Part shown: piece by piece, positions 18,418-26,404 of the stretch
Layout: every line of letters starts with the position of its first letter
Position numbering within the stretch: position 1 is the first letter of the stretch
NCBI GenBank assembly: GCA_964591375.1
Contig: CAZQAU010000020.1
Span: forward strand, 1 to 35,741
Length of the DNA stretch: 35,741 nucleotides
Direction: 5' to 3'
Origin: CAYYYG01 sp964591375
Lineage (GTDB): Bacteria > Patescibacteriota > Microgenomatia > UBA1406 > GWC2-37-13
Notes under the pieces: generated by a model
The model's input: the letters and a program-made list of their open reading frames with translations, nothing else
What the model was told of the DNA's origin: nothing
The model's database searches: none
Position numbers and translations under genes: made by a program

Positions 18418-19467
18418 ATGTACTCCTTAGATGAACTACGAGAAATAAAAAAAAGTATCGTTTCTGAACTTAATAATGCTGCACAAAATAAACCCTCCAG
18501 TTATCCATTTATTAGACACGTACTTTCAAAAAAACCACATGTAAAACTAAATGAAGTATTTCAGGTTATGGTGATTGGTGGTACTGTTTTTAAAACAGCT
18601 TTAGTCAAGAAGACCATCACAGGAACTGAAATTCTCGAACAATCACAAGAAGCTCTTCCATTATTTGATACTGAAATTATATTTTTGGAATTTTTAAGTC
18701 AGAGAATTCGGAGAGAAACTAAACATCTTGCTCTTAATTTTGCTTACCCAGTTAATCCTGTAAACAGGGAAGATATTCTTGATGGAACTCTAATTAGTGG
18801 CTCAAAAGAGCATCAATTCAAAGATTTAGTAGGCAAAACTATCGGGCAAGAAGTTGAAAAATATTTTTTTGATAAAACTAATCAAAAGATTCAGGTAACT
18901 CTCGCAAATGATACTATTTGTTTATTACTTTCAGGATTAACAAAATCTGGCTGGGAGAATCTCGCCGCGGGAGTAGTAGGAACTGGTTTGAACTTTGCTA
19001 TTTACTTAAAAGAGTATGAAGCGATAAATATAGAGGCAGCTAGATTTAATAAGTTTCTTTCTACTAAAGAAGGAAAAAAAATTGATGAAAATTCACAAAA
19101 TCCACACCAGGCACTATTCGAAAAGGAGATATCTGGAGCCTATTTATTTCAGCATTATAATATTGTAAAGGGATTTAATAAAGCTATTAATTCTACTGAA
19201 GAATTAAATACATTAGCAAACGATAATGATGAAGACGCGCAAAAGGTACTTGAACGGTCTGCTTCATTAGTAGCCGTCCAAATGGCAGGTATTATGGAAT
19301 TTTTAGGCAAAGATCTCCACTTTATAATGCAGGGGAGTTTATTTTGGAATGGATATAATTACAGAAGGCACGTGATGGATTATATGAATAATATTACGAC
19401 TTATAAATATGAATGTATTGATCTCGAAAATGCAGATATAATCGGAAGTATAATTTTATGCAGTTAA
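18418..19467 (+). CDS. Eukaryote-type hexokinase family protein
   Basis: ASKHA-fold sugar kinase homologue, 349 aa, related to the hexokinase family of eukaryotes rather than bacterial ROK kinases. Alignable landmarks: NFAYPVNP (106-113, cf. FSFP), SGSKEH with K130 (cf. WTKGF), TLANDT with catalytic N164-D165-T166, VVGTGLN (186-192) for phosphate 2, INIEAARF (glucose-binding Glu) and LFEKEISGAYL (cf. YEKMISGMYL). The phosphate-1 loop is VIGGTVFKT (52-60): the usual Asp of DLGGTNFR is replaced by Val and the Asn by Val. It may still phosphorylate hexoses, or use a modified nucleotide site. Start fixed by the promoter placement. Confidence 0.78.
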   Translation: MYSLDELREIKKSIVSELNNAAQNKPSSYPFIRHVLSKKPHVKLNEVFQVMVIGGTVFKTALVKKTITGTEILEQSQEALPLFDTEIIFLEFLSQRIRRETKHLALNFAYPVNPVNREDILDGTLISGSKEHQFKDLVGKTIGQEVEKYFFDKTNQKIQVTLANDTICLLLSGLTKSGWENLAAGVVGTGLNFAIYLKEYEAINIEAARFNKFLSTKEGKKIDENSQNPHQALFEKEISGAYLFQHYNIVKGFNKAINSTEELNTLANDNDEDAQKVLERSASLVAVQMAGIMEFLGKDLHFIMQGSLFWNGYNYRRHVMDYMNNITTYKYECIDLENADIIGSIILCS

Positions 19468-19543
19468 AAATATATCACTTCCTTTTTTTGGTTACGCTTT
19501 GAATCACTAAGAAATAAGATAAACAGTCTGATTAATTCTTTTA

Positions 19544-19552
19544 TGCTAAAAT
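19544..19552 (+). promoter_or_regulatory. Extended -10 promoter of the 19559 flippase
   Basis: TGC-TAAAAT is an extended -10 element ending 6 nt before the ATG at 19559; predicted transcript is leaderless. Confidence 0.6.
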
Positions 19553-19558
19553 AGAGAA

Positions 19559-20839
19559 ATGGTTAAGTTTCTTCGAGCGATATTCCGTGATCCGACAAGA
19601 CGAGATGTTATCATCAATACAATCGGTAACAACTTAAATGTAGTTTTTTCCGCAGTCTTTGTGGTGTTGCTTACGCGAGTTTTATCTGAACAGCAATATG
19701 GTGTAATGACTGTCCTTTTAAGTATTGCCTACGTTCTTTCCAATATATTGGACTTCGGAACAAGTGCGACTATCTACTCGTACCTGCCACCCCTTGTCGA
19801 AAATAGAGATATTAACATGTATCGTTTTGTAAAAAGTACATTTTACTACCAGTCGTTATTCTCAATTGTGATTATATTTGTCCTCTCTGTTGGATTTCCT
19901 ACTCTTGATCGAGTCTTCTTTCATACCGGTGCGCCACTTTCTGATTTATATTTAACTTCCGCTTCAGTATTACTTTTTATCTGGCAAAACTTTGTCTGGA
20001 ACTGCATGTGTGCAGCTAAAAAGTTTATTAAGGCTAATTTATATCAAAACATCGCAAATCTTATTAAAACTTTGGTAATCTTATATCTGGCTTACGATCG
20101 ATCGATATCAATTTCTTCAGTAATATTTGTCTTTGGAATACTAGGACCGGCTATTTTTTTTCTCCTTTTATTTCTGGAAAAAAAGAATCTATTGTTCACC
20201 ATTCTTAAATCTGATGTCAAAAGAGAAGATTTTAAATTTAGGTATACGATGACATACTTTGTTGCTTCTCAATTTTTTAATCTTGGTCTTCGTATGGATT
20301 TATTTTTGTTATCTTTTTTCCATTTAAAAAGAGAAACAGGCCATTATGGAGTAGCACAAAAAATCATCTTAACTATTATTACAACCGTAGTTAGTATTAC
20401 TCAGGTCATTTCCCCCGCTTTTTCCAAAATTAAATCTAAAAAAGAAGTACTGCAAAATCTTAAGACAGGATTTTTGTATTTACTAGTACCGAGCGCTTTG
20501 TTTCTCATTCTATACTTTACACCGGATATTGTTTTCTGTGTGCTTTTTTCGGAAAAATATTGCCGTACCGCTCCGATTACTCGTGCGTTAAGTTTGCCTT
20601 TTATAATATATTCTGTAGGAAGCTTACCGATTCTATTTTTGTTGTATACAGTTAAAAAACCAAAATACATCTTATTTGCCAATATTATCTTCTTTGTGAT
20701 AATGACAGTAGGGTGTTACTATCTCATCCCTTTAAAAGGCGTATTTGGCCCGCCTATAGCCATTGGCATTGCTATGAGTCTGGCGATATTACTCGTAACA
20801 GTTGCCTCTGTTTATGAATTCAGAAAACTGAAAGATTGA
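19559..20839 (+). CDS. Polysaccharide flippase (MOP superfamily)
   Basis: Third flippase-type protein, 426 aa, about twelve to fourteen membrane segments. N-terminal VLLTRVLSEQQYGVMTVLLS (about 36-55) is the family motif around the first cytoplasmic loop. Unlike the 13257 copy it is monocistronic. Its TGA stop abuts the TGA stop of the convergent GT39-type gene with no spacing, forming TGATCA at 20837-20842. Confidence 0.82.
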   Translation: MVKFLRAIFRDPTRRDVIINTIGNNLNVVFSAVFVVLLTRVLSEQQYGVMTVLLSIAYVLSNILDFGTSATIYSYLPPLVENRDINMYRFVKSTFYYQSLFSIVIIFVLSVGFPTLDRVFFHTGAPLSDLYLTSASVLLFIWQNFVWNCMCAAKKFIKANLYQNIANLIKTLVILYLAYDRSISISSVIFVFGILGPAIFFLLLFLEKKNLLFTILKSDVKREDFKFRYTMTYFVASQFFNLGLRMDLFLLSFFHLKRETGHYGVAQKIILTIITTVVSITQVISPAFSKIKSKKEVLQNLKTGFLYLLVPSALFLILYFTPDIVFCVLFSEKYCRTAPITRALSLPFIIYSVGSLPILFLLYTVKKPKYILFANIIFFVIMTVGCYYLIPLKGVFGPPIAIGIAMSLAILLVTVASVYEFRKLKD

Positions 20840-22210
20840 TCATTTCTTCTCCCACACTTCCGAAGAAAGCTCACGAGTATTGAAGGTAATGATATTCTTA
20901 TAGCCTTTCTTTATTAAAATGTCTTTGTACGATACGCCATGTATATCTGAAGTATACGGAACTACAACGATCATTTTCTTTTTTTCTCCGGATATTTGTT
21001 TTAAATCTTTTATATCTGCTTTATTATTATAAGCATTGAGATAATATTGAAGCGGATCTGATGAAGAATAAATCATATATACAGGCACATCCGGCTTAAT
21101 TGTTTGAGCAAGAACCTTCCAGTTTTCCCGATGATAACGGGGAAGTAATAGATATATGAAAGATGTTAGTACAAAAACCGCTAAGTACATAGCACGGCGA
21201 TACTTTTCAGAAATTCCTAAAACCATCAATAAAGCATACAGAGGAATGAGATAAATAAAACGAAAGTACTGTAACAATGGAGTAAAGAACGAAAAAACAA
21301 AACCTAACACAAGTGGTGCGACAAACAACCAGCCTAATAATCGATTTTTTATTCCTCCTAATACGATATATAAAAAAACAAACATAGTCCAGAGACCTGC
21401 ACCCAGATAATAATACATCTTCGGCTCAAACTGAATTCGGCCAATAGAAAATTTAATCGGAATTAGTAACAAATTTTTTATATTCGCTTTTCCCAAAACC
21501 ATACTCCAGTGAGGTATCAGACTTAACATTTCTCTGGAATGCATATATTGCCGGTATAAAAGAGGACTCAGCAGCGCAAGCGCTATAATAGCTCCGGGAA
21601 GAAATTTAATAAGCTCAGGTAAAAAAACCTTGCTGTTTTTTTTAAATGCTAAAAATATAATCAATGTTAAGTATATTCCCGTTATTAAAAAGATAGAACC
21701 ATAAAAAGTTAACAAACTTAATGCAACACAGATGTTAAAAAGAATAACCGAACGGTTGCCTGATAGACCAAACTTCAAATACAGTATTAAGTAATATAAA
21801 GCAGCTGTTAATAAGAAAGTAGCCATGAGATACATACGCGCTTCCTGAGAATAGTAGATAATTAAAGGATTAAACAAAAAAAATGCCGCGGCCCATAACC
21901 CAGTGATTTCATTCTGCAATTTTTTGCCGATTTGATATACAACCCATCCAGTCAACAATGAAAAAATTACTGAAGGCATCCGGAGTACAATCTCAGAATA
22001 ACCAAAAATACTACTCCATACCTTCATAAAAAGATAATACAGCGGCGGATGAAAATCAGTGGGAGCAAACTTAAAAATAAGCTCGGCGAAAGAAAAATGC
22101 TTTATAGTCTGGGCCGTGGTAGCCTCATCAAGCCATAACGACTGATTCAAAGCAATAAGTCTTACTAAAAATGCTACAATCAAAATAAGGTATATGTTTT
22201 TATGTTTCAT
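20840..22210 (-). CDS. GT39/PMT-like GT-C glycosyltransferase
   Basis: Polytopic 456-aa GT-C enzyme with about ten membrane helices. Early LWLDEATTAQ (about 25-34) supplies the catalytic Asp-Glu pair; DFHPPLYYLFMKVW (about 52-65) and YYSQEARMYLMAT (about 118-130) are the other PMT_2 signatures. A short soluble tail of ~90 residues ends the protein. It probably transfers a sugar from a polyprenyl phosphate carrier at the outer face. It is a relative of the 10362 protein but with a shorter C-terminal domain. Confidence 0.85.
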   Translation of the reverse strand: MKHKNIYLILIVAFLVRLIALNQSLWLDEATTAQTIKHFSFAELIFKFAPTDFHPPLYYLFMKVWSSIFGYSEIVLRMPSVIFSLLTGWVVYQIGKKLQNEITGLWAAAFFLFNPLIIYYSQEARMYLMATFLLTAALYYLILYLKFGLSGNRSVILFNICVALSLLTFYGSIFLITGIYLTLIIFLAFKKNSKVFLPELIKFLPGAIIALALLSPLLYRQYMHSREMLSLIPHWSMVLGKANIKNLLLIPIKFSIGRIQFEPKMYYYLGAGLWTMFVFLYIVLGGIKNRLLGWLFVAPLVLGFVFSFFTPLLQYFRFIYLIPLYALLMVLGISEKYRRAMYLAVFVLTSFIYLLLPRYHRENWKVLAQTIKPDVPVYMIYSSSDPLQYYLNAYNNKADIKDLKQISGEKKKMIVVVPYTSDIHGVSYKDILIKKGYKNIITFNTRELSSEVWEKK

Positions 22211-22218
22211 GAATAAAT

Positions 22219-22224
22219 ATTATA
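22219..22224 (-). promoter_or_regulatory. -10 box of the 20840 GT39 gene
   Basis: Minus-strand TATAAT ends 8 nt before the ATG at 22210; predicted leader 0-2 nt. No clear -35. Confidence 0.55.
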
Positions 22225-22255
22225 CTATTAGTTAAGTTGCGGCGAAAATAATAAA

Positions 22256-22573
22256 ATGAATATAAATCTGCCTGAGCTTCCGTTTGACTACACCTCCATC
22301 AACCTGAAAAATGTTATCATGACTATTGCTGTCGTTTACACTATTGGTCTCAGCATCTTCCTGATCTCCAATACCTTACGCATTGCAGCGCCAATCACCC
22401 AATATGGAAATATGACCACTTTTGATACTCCAGAAACAAGTTCTAATACCTATTGTGAGTCAAATACGGAATGCTGGTGTCGAAACTTTGATGGTACAAA
22501 ATTCACTGAAGGAAAGTCTATTTCGAGTTGCAATCTAGCACTAAAACGCTGCCAAAAATGTCTATACAGATAA
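22256..22573 (+). CDS. Small membrane-anchored Cys-rich protein, unknown
   Basis: A 105-aa protein with one membrane segment (about residues 20-42) followed by an outward domain with six cysteines arranged C-x5-C-x-C ... C-x6-C-x2-C in residues 67-102 (YCESNTECWC, then SSCNLALKRCQKC). The cysteines could form disulfides outside the cell or bind metal. I do not recognise the family. It is divergent from the GT39 gene and converges on the LCP gene with 8 nt between stops. No clear promoter of its own was found, except a weak TACTAT at 22223-22228. Confidence 0.6.
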   Translation: MNINLPELPFDYTSINLKNVIMTIAVVYTIGLSIFLISNTLRIAAPITQYGNMTTFDTPETSSNTYCESNTECWCRNFDGTKFTEGKSISSCNLALKRCQKCLYR

Positions 22574-22581
22574 ATCTATTC

Positions 22582-23772
22582 TTATTGTTTGGATGGCGAT
22601 ATTGATGGTTTTCTGGTAGGCAAGCGTGTAGGAGTAGGAGTAATACCTTTTATTAAATCGCTAATTGCTTTTTGCATTGTCTTCCAATTATCTTCGCCTT
22701 CATTCGGAATCAGGATAAATCCACCATAAGAAGAGGTCGAAGGCATCAGATATGTTGATGTATCTGGTACAAACTTATTAATCATGTATTTATTACTCGA
22801 AGGTGCTTCACTTAATACTTTGGTGATTGTAGTACTATCAAAATCGGTACGAATATAATCCTGCATTTCATCCATTAATGCAGGAATTTTGGTAATAAAT
22901 CCAAATGATATTACTTTATCCTTTACTGCTTCCAAAAAGCGCTGCTGACGAGCGGCGCGGCCGAAATCGGTACCATCCTGCAATGAATGTCGGGATCGAA
23001 CATATTTTAATGCAGTTGCACCATCCATATGTGTTGTACCTTTATCAAAATGGAGATGTTCATAACGACAGGGAAATGCTAAGACTGGTGACTCGGTAGC
23101 AATTTTTTCCAGTTCTGGTAAATCCTTTTCTTCCTTGCCGCACAAATCTTTTTCTTTCCCGTCCACCGGATATTCATAATCATCAAATGTCTTTTCCACA
23201 TTAACATCCACTCCACCCAACAAATCCACAGCTTTCATAAATCCATCAAAGTTAATCGCAACATAATTATCAATGGGGAGACCAGTAACCTTGCCTAATA
23301 CTTCTTTAAGCAACTCTGCAGCACCCTGTTCTTTCGCATATTTATTAGGAATATCCGGATAATTGTTCTTAAATAGACCCATCTGATATACAGCATTTAC
23401 TTTTTCATGAAAATCTTCTCCCGATTTTGTCGGAATTTTAACCCACAAATCACGGGGAAGCGAAACTAAAGTGGCTTTTTTCTTTTCCATATCAAGATGT
23501 ACAATCATTAACGTGTCAGTCAGATATGCACCATCATGTTGAGCGCCACCATACCCCAGAAGTAGAAAGTTGAAAACCTTTTTTTCCGGTGGAGGAGTGG
23601 ATTTGGCAGTATTTGAACCGTTTTTTCCTGTATAAATACCTGAGTAAAAATTTTTTATTTTAGAGATGGTGAAGAACACAAACAGTATAACAAGCACAAA
23701 GGCTACCAAAAAAAACTTTTTAAAAACCGCTTGTTTTGAACGCCTTTTTCTCCGAGAAATATATGGTGACAT
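22582..23772 (-). CDS. LytR-CpsA-Psr (LCP) family glycopolymer ligase
   Basis: Type II membrane protein of 396 aa: basic N-terminus (RRKRRSKQ), one membrane helix (about 18-40), then the LCP domain (about 68-310). Family residues: LLLGYGG, TDTLMIVHLD, the ATLVSLPRDLWV active-site strand with its Arg-Asp, and the YVRSRHSLQDGTDFGRAARQ stretch with the phosphate-binding arginines. The tail is rich in Pro/Thr/Ser. LCP proteins transfer polyprenyl-pyrophosphate-linked glycopolymers to peptidoglycan or protein, so this is the likely attachment step for the glycans made in this locus. Start supported by TAATAT 7 nt upstream. Confidence 0.93.
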   Translation of the reverse strand: MSPYISRRKRRSKQAVFKKFFLVAFVLVILFVFFTISKIKNFYSGIYTGKNGSNTAKSTPPPEKKVFNFLLLGYGGAQHDGAYLTDTLMIVHLDMEKKKATLVSLPRDLWVKIPTKSGEDFHEKVNAVYQMGLFKNNYPDIPNKYAKEQGAAELLKEVLGKVTGLPIDNYVAINFDGFMKAVDLLGGVDVNVEKTFDDYEYPVDGKEKDLCGKEEKDLPELEKIATESPVLAFPCRYEHLHFDKGTTHMDGATALKYVRSRHSLQDGTDFGRAARQQRFLEAVKDKVISFGFITKIPALMDEMQDYIRTDFDSTTITKVLSEAPSSNKYMINKFVPDTSTYLMPSTSSYGGFILIPNEGEDNWKTMQKAISDLIKGITPTPTRLPTRKPSISPSKQ

Positions 23773-23779
23773 ACTTTAA

Positions 23780-23785
23780 ATATTA
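23780..23785 (-). promoter_or_regulatory. -10 box of the LCP gene
   Basis: Minus-strand TAATAT ends 7 nt before the ATG at 23772; no recognisable -35. Predicted leaderless. Confidence 0.45.
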
Positions 23786-23912
23786 CGATGTAATATGAAC
23801 TAAAGAAGCGATGATGCACAAGTTAAACGACTAATGACATACGGCATCGAGCGTCTCTTCAATAATCTAAAATCCCACTAATCTTCATAGTATAAAAAGA
23901 AATACATCGAAG

Positions 23913-23942
23913 TTCAAAACTAGAAGATTATAGGTATATAAT
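23913..23942 (+). promoter_or_regulatory. Promoter of the SDR gene
   Basis: TTCAAA (23913-23918), 18-nt spacer, TATAAT (23937-23942), ending 7 nt before the ATG at 23950. Predicted leaderless transcript. The rest of the 177-nt intergenic stretch (23773-23949) shows nothing I can name. Confidence 0.6.
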
Positions 23943-23949
23943 ATATCGT

Positions 23950-24615
23950 ATGAATAAACCTAAAAATGTCCTCATTACAGGATCATCTTCGGGATTTGGT
24001 TATTTATTGGCGCTTGAGTATGCCCGCCGGGGATTCACTACATATGCTTCTGTACGCAACCTTAAATCAGAAGGTGCTCAAAACTTGAAAACAATCGCAT
24101 CTGAAGAAAAATTGTCACTCCATGTAATACACATTGATATCACCGATGAAGTATCGATTAAAAAAGTAACCGAAACTATCACCGGTTCAATCGATATTCT
24201 TATTAATAACGCCGGCTTTGGATATTTAGGACCAGTCGAAGATCATTCGATTGAAGAAATAAAGGATCAGTACGAAACAAATGTTTTTGGTATGTTACGG
24301 ATGATAAAACAAATCGCACCGCGTATGAGAANNNNNNNNNNNNNNNNNNNNNNNNNNNNNNNNNNNNNNNNNNNNNNNNNNNNNNNNNNNNNNNNNNNNN
24401 NNNNNNNNNNNNNNNNNNNNNNNNNNNNNNNGGGCCTCTTAACCCATTTCTTTAATCCTGCACGGCTCACAAATAAAATATTTAAAGTTTCCTTAGAGAA
24501 TAATCCGAAATTAAGATATCGCGTGGGTATCGATGCTCATCTATATTACGCAGTGCGGATGCTTTTACCAGCATTCTTATGGGAAAAACTAATGAAAATG
24601 GTGTATAAGTGGTAA
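23950..24615 (+). CDS. Short-chain dehydrogenase/reductase, interrupted by an assembly gap
   Basis: Classical SDR. Before the gap: VLITGSSSGFG (7-17, the TGxxxGxG cofactor loop), VIHIDITD and LINNAGFG (the NNAG motif, about 85). The chain is lost after residue 127 in a 100-N gap (24332-24431) and resumes with a C-terminal segment of about 60 residues ending VYKW. The catalytic Ser and Y-x3-K fall in the missing part. Families of this type run about 270-290 aa, so the true gap is probably larger than 100 nt, and reading frame across it is only assumed. Substrate unknown. Confidence 0.8.
   Translation: MNKPKNVLITGSSSGFGYLLALEYARRGFTTYASVRNLKSEGAQNLKTIASEEKLSLHVIHIDITDEVSIKKVTETITGSIDILINNAGFGYLGPVEDHSIEEIKDQYETNVFGMLRMIKQIAPRMRXXXXXXXXXXXXXXXXXXXXXXXXXXXXXXXXXXGLLTHFFNPARLTNKIFKVSLENNPKLRYRVGIDAHLYYAVRMLLPAFLWEKLMKMVYKW
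24332..24431. other. Assembly gap (100 N) inside the SDR gene
   Basis: Exactly 100 N, the usual placeholder for a gap of unknown length. Confidence 0.99.
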
Positions 24616-24644
24616 TTGATTTATATTTATAAAAATATTATCTT

Positions 24645-25322
24645 ATGTATATGAATACACCGGTCACTCATAAATCATCTCTTATAATTATTGCAGTTTT
24701 TGTAGTCTTACTTTTTGCGTTAGGTTATATAACCTTGTCCAACTATACGATTTCCATCAGTCCCAAACCTCAAAATCAAGCATGTTCCGATGAAGTTCTC
24801 CGGTGTCCGAATGGATCTACCGCACATCGCGTACCCCCTAACTGTGAATTTACTCGTTGTGCCACAGAAATAATACCTTCACCCGGCGGTCAAGAAGGCG
24901 GCAATGATGGAACCGTCACGGTATCGATAATGCCTGGTGAGCGGGGTGATTCTGCATTATCTAAAATTCCTGATTTGCCCATTGAACCACTGCAGGAACC
25001 TTCACCACCGTTATCGGTTAAATACGTAGTAGAACACCGATCAGCACTCAGTAACAAAAAAGTCATGATTACAGGTGTGGTCGTAGAAAATAACCTGAAT
25101 GCCAATGAATGTGCGGATGGGCAGATGTGCGCCATGCTCTATATTCAACCTAATATCGTTATCGCCGCAACCGACTCTCCCACAAGGGACAAAACATATG
25201 ATATAAGAATTAGTATGAGTGAAGAAGATAGAAATCAGATGAATGAATACGCTGTAGGGAAAACAGTGCAGGTACTAGCGAATGTATCTGCAGACAAAAA
25301 CTCTATTTTATTAATAAAATAA
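24645..25322 (+). CDS. Membrane-anchored extracytoplasmic protein with Cys motif, possible OB-like domain
   Basis: 225 aa (223 if the ATG at 24651 is used). Residues 12-33 form an N-terminal signal/membrane anchor. A short four-Cys motif follows, CSDEVLRCPNGSTAHRVPPN then CEFTRC (about 47-72), then a Gly/Pro-rich linker (about 78-125), then a C-terminal domain (about 127-225) whose KKVMITGVVVEN and KTVQVLANVSADK strands suggest an OB-like beta fold. I know similar C-x-CPDG-...-CEF-x-C motifs from predicted secreted proteins of this bacterial group but no function. It follows the SDR by 29 nt; TTGATT (24616-24621) with a weak -10 at 24639-24644 would favour the 24651 start. Confidence 0.65.
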   Translation: MYMNTPVTHKSSLIIIAVFVVLLFALGYITLSNYTISISPKPQNQACSDEVLRCPNGSTAHRVPPNCEFTRCATEIIPSPGGQEGGNDGTVTVSIMPGERGDSALSKIPDLPIEPLQEPSPPLSVKYVVEHRSALSNKKVMITGVVVENNLNANECADGQMCAMLYIQPNIVIAATDSPTRDKTYDIRISMSEEDRNQMNEYAVGKTVQVLANVSADKNSILLIK

Positions 25323-25325
25323 GAT

Positions 25326-25895
25326 TCACTGGCGAAAAAAACCGTGAGTATATAACTTATCTTTTAAGTATGTATCCTCACCATCCTGCATAGCCGATAA
25401 AAACATCTGTTGTTTTGCAAGTAAATCCTTTTGTAATTGCTCAAGCGCGGTATCATGCGGAGTTGGTACCATTTTTATATCTATCGTATATTCCTTACCA
25501 TATATCCTTTTAAATATATATTCTACCCGCGAGGCATGAAATTCGGCACAGACAACAAGCAATGATTTCAGCTTACGTGGTTGTACGTATTTTATTTTTA
25601 CATAATATGCATTTCCAATCGTATCTTTGGATTCTTCTTCCACTAATACAGCTGCATCCGGTACTCCCAATGTTATTAACTGCTTCTTCATTTCGGATGC
25701 TTCGGTGAAAGGGGGAATAATGTTCATTTGATCGAATGCAAGGCTCCACTTACCACAGGTAATAATCAATGGCGCAGTATGATTTTTGTATAAATCAGCT
25801 GTTAAAGTAATAGAATCTTTTAAATGTTGTGAGAACAACCATTTTTCTTCGAAACGATAGCCCAGTTCAATTATGGCATCGTATTGATAGTGCAT
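25326..25895 (-). CDS. DUF218 (YdcF/SanA/ElyC-like) protein
   Basis: 189-aa alpha/beta protein of the DUF218 fold. Visible features: AIIELGYRF near the start, PLIITCGKWS (cf. the iSGG strand), FTEASEMKKQLITLGVPD (E-A-x2-M and GVP), EEESKDTIGNAYYVK (E-x2-S-x-DT-x2-NA signature) and LLVVCAEFHASRVEYIFKR (cf. H-xx-R). Relatives influence envelope or polyprenyl-carrier metabolism. Longer in-frame starts are excluded: further upstream codons read through tRNA-Gly. ATG 25904 is an alternative start, 3 codons earlier. No own leaderless promoter is seen (weak TATACT at 25933-25938), so it may be co-transcribed with the tRNA. Confidence 0.78.
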   Translation of the reverse strand: MHYQYDAIIELGYRFEEKWLFSQHLKDSITLTADLYKNHTAPLIITCGKWSLAFDQMNIIPPFTEASEMKKQLITLGVPDAAVLVEEESKDTIGNAYYVKIKYVQPRKLKSLLVVCAEFHASRVEYIFKRIYGKEYTIDIKMVPTPHDTALEQLQKDLLAKQQMFLSAMQDGEDTYLKDKLYTHGFFRQ

Positions 25896-25996
25896 AGGAA
25901 GCATAAACTGAGAACTAAATGTGATTTTATTAAGTATAACTGAATATTGGAGAAAATCTATAGAGTTGTAACAGAACGGTAAGAAGATAAAAAAAT

Positions 25997-26071
25997 TGGA
26001 GCGGAGTAGGGGATTTGAACCCCTGACCTTCTCTTTGGAAAAGAGACATTCTACCACTGAACTAACTCCGC
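25997..26071 (-). tRNA. tRNA-Gly (UCC)
   Basis: Minus-strand cloverleaf: acceptor GCGGAGT pairs with ACTCCGC, D arm TAGTTCAGTGGTAGAA, anticodon stem TCTCT/AGAGA around loop TTTCCAA (anticodon UCC), T arm with GGTTCAAATCC. Discriminator U and an encoded CCA end (25997-25999), both normal for bacterial Gly tRNA. A T-rich run follows on the minus strand. Confidence 0.95.
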
Positions 26072-26087
26072 ATCTATGACTAGCTAC

Positions 26088-26096
26088 ATTATATCA
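26088..26096 (-). promoter_or_regulatory. Extended -10 promoter of tRNA-Gly
   Basis: Minus-strand TGA-TATAAT, an extended -10 element, ends 16 nt before the tRNA 5' end, predicting a primary transcript with a leader of about 8-10 nt. Confidence 0.6.
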
Positions 26097-26137
26097 AATT
26101 ATCGATTTATTAGTAAAAAAAATGTCTTTACATGAAA

Positions 26138-26164
26138 AAGCTCCATGCAACAACCATGGAGCTT
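26138..26164 (-). terminator. Intrinsic terminator of the gap-truncated zinc-ribbon gene
   Basis: Perfect 10-bp stem AAGCTCCATG / CATGGAGCTT with a 7-nt loop, followed on the minus strand by a T run (plus-strand A run 26135-26139). It lies 24 nt after the TGA at 26188. It is the only classical terminator visible in the window. Confidence 0.8.
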
Positions 26165-26187
26165 AAATACCTATCTTGATTCTGGAA

Positions 26188-26298
26188 TCACTTCTTACCG
26201 GGACACTTTACGCCCCAAGGGTGATACCTATCACATTTGGGACACTTAACTGCAGGCTTCTTCTTATGCTTTTTATTGTGTTTGCCGTTATTCCTAGT
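26188..26298 (-). CDS. Partial small zinc-ribbon-like basic protein (5' end lost in gap)
   Basis: Only the last 36 codons are present; the gene runs into the gap at 26299-26398. The visible chain is strongly basic and His/Lys-rich (KHNKKHKKKPAV) and then has KCPKCDRYHPWGVKCPGKK before a TGA stop. The C-x2-C ... H ... C arrangement suggests one zinc site. A good intrinsic terminator directly downstream and coherent coding to a stop support a real gene. The missing N-terminal part could be short. Family not recognised; nucleic-acid binding is possible given the basic charge, but this is a guess. Confidence 0.6.
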   Translation of the reverse strand, partial: TRNNGKHNKKHKKKPAVKCPKCDRYHPWGVKCPGKK

Positions 26299-26398
26299 NN
26301 NNNNNNNNNNNNNNNNNNNNNNNNNNNNNNNNNNNNNNNNNNNNNNNNNNNNNNNNNNNNNNNNNNNNNNNNNNNNNNNNNNNNNNNNNNNNNNNNNN
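26299..26398. other. Assembly gap (100 N)
   Basis: Placeholder gap between the zinc-ribbon gene and the end of the homocitrate-synthase-like gene, whose stop is only 6 nt away. Confidence 0.99.
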
Positions 26399-26404
26399 TA
26401 GTGC

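Noticed and set aside
23834..23881. 15-codon frame reading MTYGIERLFNNLKSH between LCP and SDR genes
   Set aside because: No promoter at the usual spacing and no recognisable family; short frames like this are expected by chance.
25896..26057. N-terminal extension of the DUF218 frame beginning at 26057
   Set aside because: Its first residues are a translation of tRNA-Gly (25997-26071), a common artefact; the conserved fold begins at 25895-25904.
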